The position numbers and the translations under genes are program-made. 28,211 bases of DNA. Source: CAVRJC01 sp964505725 (GTDB lineage Bacteria > Actinomycetota > Acidimicrobiia > IMCC26256 > DASPTH01). Below the pieces are notes generated by a model. The model saw only the letters and a list, made by a program, of their open reading frames with translations, made no database searches and had not been told where the DNA came from. The stretch spans positions 1-28,211 of the forward strand of contig CAZDJK010000017.1 in the NCBI GenBank assembly GCA_964505725.1. The letters are read 5' to 3'. Position 1 is the first letter of the stretch. The number at the start of each line of letters is the position of its first letter. Below, piece after piece: positions 15,658 to 23,255 of the stretch.

Positions 15658-16299
15658 TCAGGACAGCGGGTGCACCTCGCAGGGGTCCGCGGTGATCGCG
15701 TCGATCGACACAACGCCGTCGTCTCCCCGCGTCGCCACGACCAGCGCATCCTTGCCGGCGACCCTTCCCGTCCCGAGCGCCAGCAGCGCGCCCTCGGGAA
15801 GCCGATCGCGGCAGGTGAGCGTGCGGAGCCGCGCCGCGAGCGCGTCGACCCGGATCGGCGTGCTCGTGGCGGGCGCTGCGGAGGCGGAACCGGCGCGCGC
15901 CGAGTCGGCGGCCGCGCCGAGCACCGTACGCGCGACGGCGGACATGTCCACGTGGTCGAGGTCGCCGAGGTCACCGAGGTTCCGGACCGACGGCGCGGAT
16001 CCGAATGCGGGCGTCGCGGCCGCGGTGCTCGGCGGGCGGCTCGCCGTACGATCCGACCCGCCGCCGCGGAGCCCGATCAGGATGGAGCCGCCGGCGACGA
16101 CCACGAGCACGACCGCGGCCGCCACCACGAGCAGGCGCGCGCGGCGCGCGCCCGAGCCGGCCGACTGCATGGCGGTGCCGACAAGGCGCCGGCGGGTGAC
16201 GTCGTCGAGGGGCTCCACCTCGAGCATGGACGCGAGCCGCCGGTCGCGCGAGCCGTCGGCGTCGCCGTTCGAGCCACCGGGGCGGGAGTCGTCACGCAT
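15658..16299 (-). CDS. Probable membrane anti-sigma factor
   Basis: 213 residues with a cytoplasmic N-terminus of about 50 residues (MLEVEPLDDVTRRRLVGTAM), one membrane helix at about 55-77 (ARLLVVAAAVVLVVVAGGSI), and an outer domain. Its ATG overlaps the sigma factor stop by 8 bases, the usual arrangement for an ECF sigma and its regulator. The zinc-binding H-x3-C-x2-C motif of many anti-sigma factors is missing. Two cysteines occur, C163 and C207, both outside the membrane and in the C-terminal domain. The position matches Rv3912, the gene next to sigM in M. tuberculosis. Function is inferred from synteny, topology and overlap; sequence similarity cannot be tested here. Confidence 0.7.
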   Translation of the reverse strand: MRDDSRPGGSNGDADGSRDRRLASMLEVEPLDDVTRRRLVGTAMQSAGSGARRARLLVVAAAVVLVVVAGGSILIGLRGGGSDRTASRPPSTAAATPAFGSAPSVRNLGDLGDLDHVDMSAVARTVLGAAADSARAGSASAAPATSTPIRVDALAARLRTLTCRDRLPEGALLALGTGRVAGKDALVVATRGDDGVVSIDAITADPCEVHPLS

Positions 16300-16879
16300 C
16301 GCGCACCTTCCGACGGTCGCCGGCGGCGGTCGGGTTCCCGAGCCGATCCGCGAGCGCCTCCCGGCCGCGCGCGATGCGCGAGCGCACGGTGCCGGGCGGA
16401 ATGCCGAGGATCTCGGCGATCTCCGAGTACTCGAGATCGCACAGGTCGCGCAGCACCACCGCGACGCGGAAGTCGTCGGGGATCGCGGCGAGCGCGGCGT
16501 CGACGTCGAGCTGGGCCGCGACGACGTCGTCGAGCGACGATCGCGCCGGCGGGCCGATCACGCGCCGGCCGCGGTCGCGCTCGGCGTCCGCGAGATCGGT
16601 CGGGACCGCTCGTCGGTGTCGTCGCCGCAGCTCGTCGAGCGCGGCGTTGGTCGCGACGCGGTACAGCCACGTGGTGAACGCGGATCGCCCGTCGAAGCTG
16701 CGGATGCCCCGGACCACCGCGATCATGGCCTCCTGGGTCGCGTCGAGCGCGTCCTGCGGGTCGGCGACCACCCGCCGGCACAGCGCGTGGATGCGATCGG
16801 CGTGACGGTCGAGGAGGAGCTCGAGCGCGCGCCGGTCACCGCGCGCCGCGCGCGCGGCGAGATCGGCGTCGTCAGGCAA
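16292..16879 (-). CDS. sigM: ECF-family RNA polymerase sigma factor, SigM-like
   Basis: 195 residues from a TTG at 16879; no ATG or GTG lies in a suitable place, and this start overlaps the kinase stop by 8 bases. Region 2 spans about residues 15-80: RRALELLLDRHADRIHALCR, ALDATQEAMIAVVRGIRSFD and FTTWLYRVATNAALDELRRR. Region 4 is about 130-185: AIPDDFRVAVVLRDLCDLEY, SEIAEILGIPPGTVRSRIAR, with the helix-turn-helix contacting the -35 element. Position beside trxB/trxA and a kinase matches sigM of actinobacteria, which controls surface and oxidative-stress genes there. The open frame extends upstream inside the kinase but that part is shadow. Confidence 0.93.
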   Translation of the reverse strand: MPDDADLAARAARGDRRALELLLDRHADRIHALCRRVVADPQDALDATQEAMIAVVRGIRSFDGRSAFTTWLYRVATNAALDELRRRHRRAVPTDLADAERDRGRRVIGPPARSSLDDVVAAQLDVDAALAAIPDDFRVAVVLRDLCDLEYSEIAEILGIPPGTVRSRIARGREALADRLGNPTAAGDRRKVRDA

Positions 16880-18425
16880 CCGCGACCTCGGACACCTGCA
16901 GCGCGTAGTAGTCGTTCGCTGCGTCGAAGGGGAGCGCGGTGAGCCACAGCAGCACGTAGCGCCCGTGGGTCGAGGCGAAGTCGAACTCGTGCTGGGTGCC
17001 GAGCCCGGTGCCCTGGGCCACCGGCTTTCCCCAGTCCGAGAGGGCGGCGCCCGGCTGCGCGTCCACGTAGATCGCGGCGCTCCACCCGCTCGCGCTCGCG
17101 TCGACGGTGACACGGCGGACGTCGGTCTCGGTGCCGAGATCGATGACGAGGCCGACGCCGGCCTTCGTGGCGTGGAGCGGGTCCTTGTAGTGCTCGGTCG
17201 ACCACGCCGTCGCCGGGTTGCCGTCGATCGCCTTGGGTGCGTCGGCGTTGTCCTCCTGGCCGTCGCCCGGCGGCGGGTCGAACGGCACCGCCCCGACCGG
17301 GCGCACGACCGCGGCCGAGGTCCGTGCCCCGCTCGACCCGGGCGAGTTGTCGTCGTTGGAGGCGGCCAGGACGATGGCCGCCGCCGCGAGCCCAAGCACG
17401 AGCAGGACGGCGAGCGTGACCCAGAGCCAGCCGAGCGAGCGGCGCCGGCGTTTGACCGGAGGGCGGGCGGCGGGTGCGGGCCGCGCCGCGGTCGCCGGGG
17501 CCGGGGGGACCGGCGCGCGTGGCACCGGCGCGGGCGCGACCGGTGCAGGCCGCGCGACGGGCGGTGCGGGCCGCGCGACGGGCGGTGCGGGCCGCACCGC
17601 GCGCACGTGCTCCAACGCGTCGCGGACATCTCCCGCAGAGTGGAAGCGCGCGTCGGGGGAGCGCGCGAGGCAGCGGTGCACGACGTCGTCGAGCGCGCCC
17701 GGGACGTCGGCCCGCTTGCTGCGGACCGCCGGCGCCGAGGTGGTCAGCCGTGCCATCGCGGTCGAGATGTCGGTGTCGCCGCCGAACGGCGGCTTGCCGC
17801 AGAGCATCTCGTACAGCAGGAGACCCAGCGCGTAGACGTCGGTGCGCGCGTCGGTCGGGCGCCCGTTCACCTGCTCGGGTGCGAGGTAGCGCGCGGTGCC
17901 CATCACGGTGCCCGTGCGCGTGAGGTCGTCGACGCCGACCGCCTTGGCGATGCCGAAGTCGGTCACCTTCACCGAGCCGGCTTCCGGCACCAGCACGTTC
18001 GCGGGTTTCACGTCGCGGTGCACGAGGCCGGCCCGGTGCGCGGCGTCGAGCGCGTCGGCGACCTGGATCCCGATGCGGAGCACGTCGCGGACCGGGAGCC
18101 CGCCGACCTCGTCGAGGATCTTGCGCAGGGTCGGCCCCGACACCAGCTCCATCACGATGTACGCGGTGCCGTCGTCGTCGCCCGTGTCGTAGGTCGCGAC
18201 GACGTTGGGATGCGTGAGCTTGGCCGCGGCGATCGCCTCGTTGCGGAACCGGGTGCGGAGCGCGTCGTCGGACGCGAGGTCGGCGCGCAGGATCTTCACC
18301 GCGACCCGCCGGGACAGCACGGGGTCGTCGGCGATCCACACCGTCGCCATGCCACCCCGCGCGAGAGGCTCGACGAGCCGGTAGCGGCCTCCGAGGACCC
18401 GACCGGGGGTCGCGAGCTCCGTCAC
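16872..18425 (-). CDS. Transmembrane Ser/Thr kinase with outer discoidin-like domain
   Basis: 517 residues. The N-terminal Hanks-type kinase (about 10-275) has the glycine loop LARGGMATVW, lysine 44 in VAVKILRADL, catalytic HRDVKPANV at 136-144, DFGIAK at 156-161, APEQ, and activation-loop threonines at 169, 171 and 173. All catalytic residues are present. A Pro/Ala-rich linker (about 278-322) and a basic stretch KRRRRS precede one membrane helix at 331-355. The outer part (about 380-517) looks like an F5/8-type C (discoidin) fold: KAIDGNPATAWSTEHYKDP, VGLVIDLGTETDVRRVTVDA and RYVLLWLTALPFD. Mycobacterial MurJ (Rv3910) carries a pseudokinase and a similar outer domain in one chain. It is followed by overlapping sigM; PknB-like signalling to wall synthesis is inferred. 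Confidence 0.93.
   Translation of the reverse strand: MTELATPGRVLGGRYRLVEPLARGGMATVWIADDPVLSRRVAVKILRADLASDDALRTRFRNEAIAAAKLTHPNVVATYDTGDDDGTAYIVMELVSGPTLRKILDEVGGLPVRDVLRIGIQVADALDAAHRAGLVHRDVKPANVLVPEAGSVKVTDFGIAKAVGVDDLTRTGTVMGTARYLAPEQVNGRPTDARTDVYALGLLLYEMLCGKPPFGGDTDISTAMARLTTSAPAVRSKRADVPGALDDVVHRCLARSPDARFHSAGDVRDALEHVRAVRPAPPVARPAPPVARPAPVAPAPVPRAPVPPAPATAARPAPAARPPVKRRRRSLGWLWVTLAVLLVLGLAAAAIVLAASNDDNSPGSSGARTSAAVVRPVGAVPFDPPPGDGQEDNADAPKAIDGNPATAWSTEHYKDPLHATKAGVGLVIDLGTETDVRRVTVDASASGWSAAIYVDAQPGAALSDWGKPVAQGTGLGTQHEFDFASTHGRYVLLWLTALPFDAANDYYALQVSEVAVA
17551..17592. repeat. Perfect 21-bp tandem duplication in the kinase linker
   Basis: The 21-base unit at 17551-17571 is repeated exactly at 17572-17592. 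Being in frame, it encodes two copies of a PAPPVAR unit in the Pro/Ala-rich linker between kinase and membrane helix. It could vary in copy number between strains by slippage. Confidence 0.9.
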
Positions 18426-18495
18426 GGCCTCATTCTGTCGCTTCGCCGCGGAACGCCGACGGCGCGGTGTGGGTCGACGGCGGTGGGGGGCGTCG

Positions 18496-19335
18496 TCAGC
18501 GCGCGACCTGGTAGGTGATGCCGACGACGCGCGGGCCCGCGTGTGCGCCGATGACGGGGCCGACGAGGCCGGTGATGATCTCGTCGCGGGGGAAGATGCC
18601 GCCGAGCATGTCCATGAGCTCGTCGAGGTCGGGCGCGTTGCCGTGGAGCACCGCGAGGTGCTCGAGCCTTCCCGCCGAGCGCGCGTTGTCGGCGAGCCAT
18701 TTGAGGGCCTTCGACCGGGTCCTGACCTTCGCCGACTCCTCGACGATCCCGGCGCGCAGCTCGATGACCGGCTTGATCGCGAGCATCGCCCCTGCGAGCG
18801 CCCTTGCGTTGCCGATGCGCCCGCCTTTCTTCAGGAACGCGAGATCGTCGATCGTGGCGTAGAGCTTGGTCCGGTCACGGCGGTCGGCGACCTCGGCGAC
18901 GATCGACTCCAGCGAGTCGTCGTCGGCCGCCCGCCGCGCCGCGGTCAGACAGAGGTTGCCCTGGCCCATCGAGGCGGTCCGGGAGTCGATCACCTGGACC
19001 GGGCAGACGTCGGCGACGGCGGCCGCCGCCACCTGGGCGCTCTGCATCGTCGCCGAGAGCTGCGACGCCAGGCTCACGCACACGATGCCGGTCGCGCCGC
19101 GCTCCGCGAGCCGCCGGAAGCAGCTCTCGAACGCGCCGGGCGACGGTGCCGCCGTCTCGGGAATGATGTCCGACTCCTCGATTCGCTTCCAGAACTCGCC
19201 GGCTGACAGGTCGACCCCGTCGACGTACTCGTCATCACCGAATCGGATCGTCAGGGGGACCACCTCGATGCCCAACGCGTCGACCAATGGGCGAGGCAGG
19301 TCGCACGCGCTGTCGGTCACCACGCGGATACCCAT
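18496..19335 (-). CDS. DegV family fatty-acid-binding protein
   Basis: 279 residues from ATG 19335 (MGIRVVTDSACDLPRPLVDA), 10 bases after murJ. Earlier in-frame codons are shadow inside murJ. The DegV fold is indicated by VTDSACDLP at the start, EVVPLTIRFGDDEYVDGVDL, then PSPGAFESCFRRLAERGATG with the conserved serine-loop region, IVCVSLASQLSATMQSAQVA, VQVIDSRTASMGQGNL, DLAFLKKGGRIGNARAL and the C-terminal VGPVIGAHAGPRVVGITY. DegV/FakB proteins bind single fatty acids; in Firmicutes FakB hands them to the FakA kinase. No FakA gene is in the window. Placement between murJ and the kinase may simply reflect local operon history. Confidence 0.92.
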   Translation of the reverse strand: MGIRVVTDSACDLPRPLVDALGIEVVPLTIRFGDDEYVDGVDLSAGEFWKRIEESDIIPETAAPSPGAFESCFRRLAERGATGIVCVSLASQLSATMQSAQVAAAAVADVCPVQVIDSRTASMGQGNLCLTAARRAADDDSLESIVAEVADRRDRTKLYATIDDLAFLKKGGRIGNARALAGAMLAIKPVIELRAGIVEESAKVRTRSKALKWLADNARSAGRLEHLAVLHGNAPDLDELMDMLGGIFPRDEIITGLVGPVIGAHAGPRVVGITYQVAR

Positions 19336-19345
19336 CGGCAGATCG

Positions 19346-21019
19346 TTACACGCCCGGACGCCCCGCGGCGCCTCGACGCCAGGGTGCGAGGGCGAGCAGC
19401 GCACCCACCTCCTCGACCCGCGCCAGGGACGACAGCCCGACGTACACGCCGATGCCAGCGATTCCACCGACGAGGAGCGCAAGGAGCGCCGCGCCGGTCG
19501 AGGACCATCCGATCGCCTCGCCCAGGGCCCACGCGACCGCGCCCACGACCGCGCCGACGGCGCCGGTTCTCACCAGGGTCCCCGACACCGCCCGCACGTC
19601 GACCGCGCGCAGGCGTCGCTGCACCACCACCAGCGTGACTGCTGCGGCGACCAGGTAGGCGAGCGAGAACGACAGCGCGAGCCCGGGCACCCCGAGCCAC
19701 GCGTACAGGGGGAACGCGAGCGCGATGTTCACCGCGTTCTCGCCGCAGTTGATGAGGAACGGTGTGGAGGTGTCGAGGTGGGAATAGAAGGCGCGGAGCG
19801 AGAACAGGTACAGGGAGAACGGAACCAGGCCCACGGCGAAGGCCACGAGCGTGTCGGCAACCGCGGCCGCGTTGCCGCTGGTGAACGCGCCGCGCTCGAG
19901 GAGCACGGTGATCATCGGGCGCGCGAGCCCGATGTAGAGCGCAGTGGCGGGGACGATCACGACGATGGTCATCCGCAGCGCGCGCGTGAGCCGTGCCCGC
20001 AACGCCTCCGCGTCGTCGGCGTTGGCCGCGGTGGCGAGCTCGGGCGCGAACGTCGTCATCAAGGAGACCGTGAACAGCCCGTAGGGGAGCTGGAAGAACG
20101 CGTACGCGGCCATGTACACGAAGGGGCCGCCGCTCGTGCCGTTGGCGAGCACCGTCACGACGAACAGCGCGACCTGGTTGGCGATGACGTAGCCGACGGT
20201 CCAGCCCGAGACGCGCACCATGGTGAGCACCGCGGGGTGCCGCCACGACGGCAGGAACCGCAGGCGCACACCCGAGCGCCGGACGGGCGGCATGAGGGCG
20301 AGCGCCATCACGACCACCCCGGCCGTCGTGCCCAGGCCCATGAGCACGAGCAGGCCGTCGTCGTGGAGCACCGAGCTCACGGTCAGCGCGCCGCTCGCGA
20401 CGCGGGGCAAGGTCAGGAACACCGCGATCACGACGACGTTGTTGAGGATGGGCGCGAACGCGGCCGCGAGGAACCGCCGCCGAGCGTTCAGGATCGTGGT
20501 CGCGAGGGTGACGATGCCGTAGAAGAACATCTGCGGCATGAACAGACGGAGCAGCTTGGTGGCGAGCTCCTGCTGCTCGGCGCGGCCCGCGCCGTGTACG
20601 TCGAGCGTGTACAGGTGCACGATGACGGGAGCGAGGACGACGCCGAGCACCGTCACCGCGAACAGGGCGAGCATCGAGACCGTCACCACCGCACTGGCCG
20701 CGTCGCGGTCCTCGGCCTCGAAGTGGCGCACGAAGAGGGGAACCAGCGTCGCTGTGAGCACGCCGCCCAGCACCAGCTCGTAGACGATGTTGGGCGTCTC
20801 GTTCGCGTAGCTGTAGGTACCGGCGAGCGTGGCCGCGCCGAGCGCATAGGCGATGGCGGCGATGCGGACGAAGCCGGTGAGGCGCGACAGTGCGGTGCCG
20901 ACCGCGACCGCGGCGCTCTTGCGGACGAGGCCCGCCGCTTCGACTGCGCCGTCGGGCTCCCGGCCCTCGAGCCCCGCCTCCGCGTGGAGCTCGGGTGGCT
21001 CCCACGGGGTGTTGGTCAC
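19346..21019 (-). CDS. murJ: Lipid II flippase MurJ (MviN)
   Basis: 557 residues from GTG 21019, which overlaps the upstream stop (GTGA); a longer frame starts at 21085 but would overlap that gene by 70 bases. It is a polytopic MOP-superfamily protein with about 14 hydrophobic segments. Family landmarks include SAAVAVGTALSRLTGFVRIA with its conserved arginines, YSYANETPNIVYELVLGGVL and TATLVPLFV. Later landmarks include MPQMFFYGIVTLATTILNAR, YAFFQLPYGLFTVSLMTTFA, RGAFTSGNAAAVADTLVAFA and FYSHLDTSTPFLINCGENAV. MurJ moves lipid II to the outer membrane face for peptidoglycan polymerisation. Unlike mycobacterial MviN it ends shortly after the last membrane segment, with no fused kinase-like or outer domain. 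Confidence 0.96.
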   Translation of the reverse strand: MTNTPWEPPELHAEAGLEGREPDGAVEAAGLVRKSAAVAVGTALSRLTGFVRIAAIAYALGAATLAGTYSYANETPNIVYELVLGGVLTATLVPLFVRHFEAEDRDAASAVVTVSMLALFAVTVLGVVLAPVIVHLYTLDVHGAGRAEQQELATKLLRLFMPQMFFYGIVTLATTILNARRRFLAAAFAPILNNVVVIAVFLTLPRVASGALTVSSVLHDDGLLVLMGLGTTAGVVVMALALMPPVRRSGVRLRFLPSWRHPAVLTMVRVSGWTVGYVIANQVALFVVTVLANGTSGGPFVYMAAYAFFQLPYGLFTVSLMTTFAPELATAANADDAEALRARLTRALRMTIVVIVPATALYIGLARPMITVLLERGAFTSGNAAAVADTLVAFAVGLVPFSLYLFSLRAFYSHLDTSTPFLINCGENAVNIALAFPLYAWLGVPGLALSFSLAYLVAAAVTLVVVQRRLRAVDVRAVSGTLVRTGAVGAVVGAVAWALGEAIGWSSTGAALLALLVGGIAGIGVYVGLSSLARVEEVGALLALAPWRRGAAGRPGV

Positions 21020-23103
21020 GCGGGCTGACCGGATGGTGCGGCCACCCGCCGGCTCCGGCGCCGCCGGTAGATGTCGTAACCCCACCAGGCCGCGAGCACG
21101 ACGACGGCCGCGACGGTGAGGAAGATGCCGACCCCGCTGACGAAGGTCGAGCGGACCGTCATCTGGGTGGTCTGGATCGGCAGCCCTCCGCCGCTCGTGG
21201 TGACGCTGACCTGCACGGGAAACGTCCCCCCGCTACGGGTCTCGACCGTGAACCGTACCGTCGTGTTGCGCGGCGGGAGCGTGATGTCGCGGTCGGCACC
21301 GTCGGGGAACAGCAGCTTGTCGCTGGCGAGCGCGACGTGCACCGCCACCGGTTGTCCCGTGTCGTTGCGCAGCGTCACCGGGATCTCGGCGCGGCTCGAC
21401 GTGATGTTCACGGTCGAGTTGCTCGGTGCCCGGATGTGCCCGAGGAAGGTGTTGACCGACGTGCCGACGCCGGCGACCAGCGCCCGGGCGCGCGCGCGCC
21501 CGTCGGGCGTCTCCCAGAGCGAGGTGAGCGAGGCGTCGAGGGACCGCTGCCCGCGCACCGCACTCGCGTCGGTGGTGCCGAAGAGCTGCTGTACGGCCGA
21601 GAGGCTGGCCGTGCCCTTCGCCCACTGGTCCGTTGTGACGGGCGGCGCGCTCGGCGGCGCCGGCTGCGGCGAACGCACGACCGGGTCACCGTTCGCCTGA
21701 CCGTTCGCGGTCGCGACGGGCACGTTCGACACCAGCGTGTCGAGGGTGACCGGGCTCACGAACGGATTGCCGCGGAGGCCCGAGAGCATGGCGTCGAGGA
21801 AGTCGGAGGGGGGGTCCCAGAGCGTCGGGTTCACGAGCACGACCCCGCGCTGGATGCTCGGCTGCTCACCCTCGACGAGCGCGAGGCCGGCGAGGATGCG
21901 CGCGGCCCGCAGCGCGGGCGGGTCGTCGCCGCTGAGCTGCTGTTCGAGCCTGCTGTCGCCGGTGAGGAGCGTCATCGCGCTCGAGGGATCGCCCGGCGAC
22001 GCCTGGATGGTGAACGGATGCGCCGGGGTGTAGCGCTCGTCCACCGGGGACAGCGCGTGTTCGGTGTCGGCCACGATCACGCGGTCGACGCCGCGCCCGC
22101 GGAGGAATTGGAGCGTGGGCACGTCGAGCCGCCCGGGGAGCGCGGTGCGAGGATCGAGGCGGGCGCCGAGCACGCGGTCGAGCGTGCTGACGCCCTGGTT
22201 GTACTCCGTTTCCGGTGCGCCCGGGAACCCTCGGGCGAGCAGCGTCGGCGTGTCGAGCGGGACGAACGGTCCGCTCAGGACCTCGTGGTGCGCGGGCGCG
22301 GCGACGAGCGCGCCGATCCCCGGTGCCACGTCGAGGTGCTGGCGCGTCAGCGCCTCCCAGGCCTCGAGCGTCTCGGGGTTGGGCGCCAGCGTGAGCGGCA
22401 CGTCGCCGTCGGCACCGATGGCGGCGGCCTGGCGGCCGAGACGCCCGTTCGGGCCGAGGTCGGCGAGCACCGCGGGGTCGACGCTGCCGTCGGCGAGGTA
22501 GGCCGGGTGGTCGACGAGCGGCCACACCCATGCGACGTCGAGGGGGCGGCCGCTCGCGAGCGTCGGGGCGCTCCCCGGTGCGGTCGGCGCCACCTCCGCC
22601 ACCGAGAGATAGGTGACGAAGCCGGGGACGACGGTGGTGTCGTCGCTGTCGCGGAGCTGCACCTCGAGCGGGTACACGCCGCCGCCCGGCTTGCGGGCCG
22701 CCAGCTTGGCGGAGCTCTGGTCGGCCGCCGACTGGAGGCCCACGGTGACGACCCGGCTCCCATCCGACGTGGTGGGGAGGCTGTCGAAGGGGACGCTGAC
22801 GAGATTGAGGGTGGGACCGAGCGACCCGCCGGCGAGGCTGGCGTCGAACGCGCTCCGGGTGAGCCGGTCGTGCACGGTGAGAGTGAGCGCGAGGCCGTTC
22901 CGGGCCACGCCGTCGGCGAGCACGTGCATCGTGAACGCCCCGCCCGCGGGCGCCCAGGCGTCCTGAGCGGTCAGCACCAGTGACCCGCCCGGCGCGGCGC
23001 TGCCGGTCTGGGCGGCGGCCGGGTTGGCGCCGAGGATCCCGAGCGACAGGAGCACGCCCAGCACCGCGGCGAGGGCGCCGGAGCGCAGCGATCCTTGCCT
23101 CAC
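21016..23103 (-). CDS. Large secreted membrane-anchored protein, Rv3909-like (DUF6049 type)
   Basis: 695 residues from GTG 23103, which has a GAGG 6 bases upstream; GTG 23115 is an alternative adding four residues. A signal peptide is clear: MRQGSLRSGALAAVLGVLLS to ANPAAAQ. The long outer region begins with a beta-rich part (GGSLVLTAQDAWAPAGGAFT), has a central alpha/beta part that includes RPLDVAWVWPLVDHPAYL and DRVIVADTEHALSPVDERYT, and ends with an Ig-like segment (RNDTGQPVAVHVALASDKLL). A single membrane helix (IFLTVAAVVVLAAWWGYDIY) and a basic tail close it. Its place directly before murJ with a 4-base overlap matches Rv3909 of mycobacteria, function unknown. A role in wall assembly is inferred from synteny only. 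The family name is from memory. Confidence 0.82.
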   Translation of the reverse strand: MRQGSLRSGALAAVLGVLLSLGILGANPAAAQTGSAAPGGSLVLTAQDAWAPAGGAFTMHVLADGVARNGLALTLTVHDRLTRSAFDASLAGGSLGPTLNLVSVPFDSLPTTSDGSRVVTVGLQSAADQSSAKLAARKPGGGVYPLEVQLRDSDDTTVVPGFVTYLSVAEVAPTAPGSAPTLASGRPLDVAWVWPLVDHPAYLADGSVDPAVLADLGPNGRLGRQAAAIGADGDVPLTLAPNPETLEAWEALTRQHLDVAPGIGALVAAPAHHEVLSGPFVPLDTPTLLARGFPGAPETEYNQGVSTLDRVLGARLDPRTALPGRLDVPTLQFLRGRGVDRVIVADTEHALSPVDERYTPAHPFTIQASPGDPSSAMTLLTGDSRLEQQLSGDDPPALRAARILAGLALVEGEQPSIQRGVVLVNPTLWDPPSDFLDAMLSGLRGNPFVSPVTLDTLVSNVPVATANGQANGDPVVRSPQPAPPSAPPVTTDQWAKGTASLSAVQQLFGTTDASAVRGQRSLDASLTSLWETPDGRARARALVAGVGTSVNTFLGHIRAPSNSTVNITSSRAEIPVTLRNDTGQPVAVHVALASDKLLFPDGADRDITLPPRNTTVRFTVETRSGGTFPVQVSVTTSGGGLPIQTTQMTVRSTFVSGVGIFLTVAAVVVLAAWWGYDIYRRRRSRRVAAPSGQPA

Positions 23104-23255
23104 GTCGAGCCTCACGGGAGCCGGCCGCGGGGGTCGCGGGCGGTCATCGGTCCCGGCAGCGTACCCGGGGCGGGGGCTCCGAGCCGGGCGGGCGCTACAG
23201 GCCGGCGGTACCGGCGCCGATACCGGGGACACCAGGGGAGTGGAGGAGTCTCGGC

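Noticed and set aside
18866..21028. A 720-codon plus-strand open frame antisense to murJ and degV
   Set aside because: Low-complexity Arg/His/Glu/Asp-rich translation typical of antisense frames at high GC; murJ and degV are clearly real.
20890..22983. A 697-codon plus-strand open frame antisense to the Rv3909-like gene
   Set aside because: Arg/Glu/Val/His-rich shadow. The minus-strand gene has a signal peptide, membrane anchor and coupled overlap with murJ.
22980..23255. N-terminal extension of the pilT-like gene
   Set aside because: It overlaps the 5' end of the divergent gene and its promoter gap. GTG 23256 has a GGAGGAG site and begins at the family's normal first residues.
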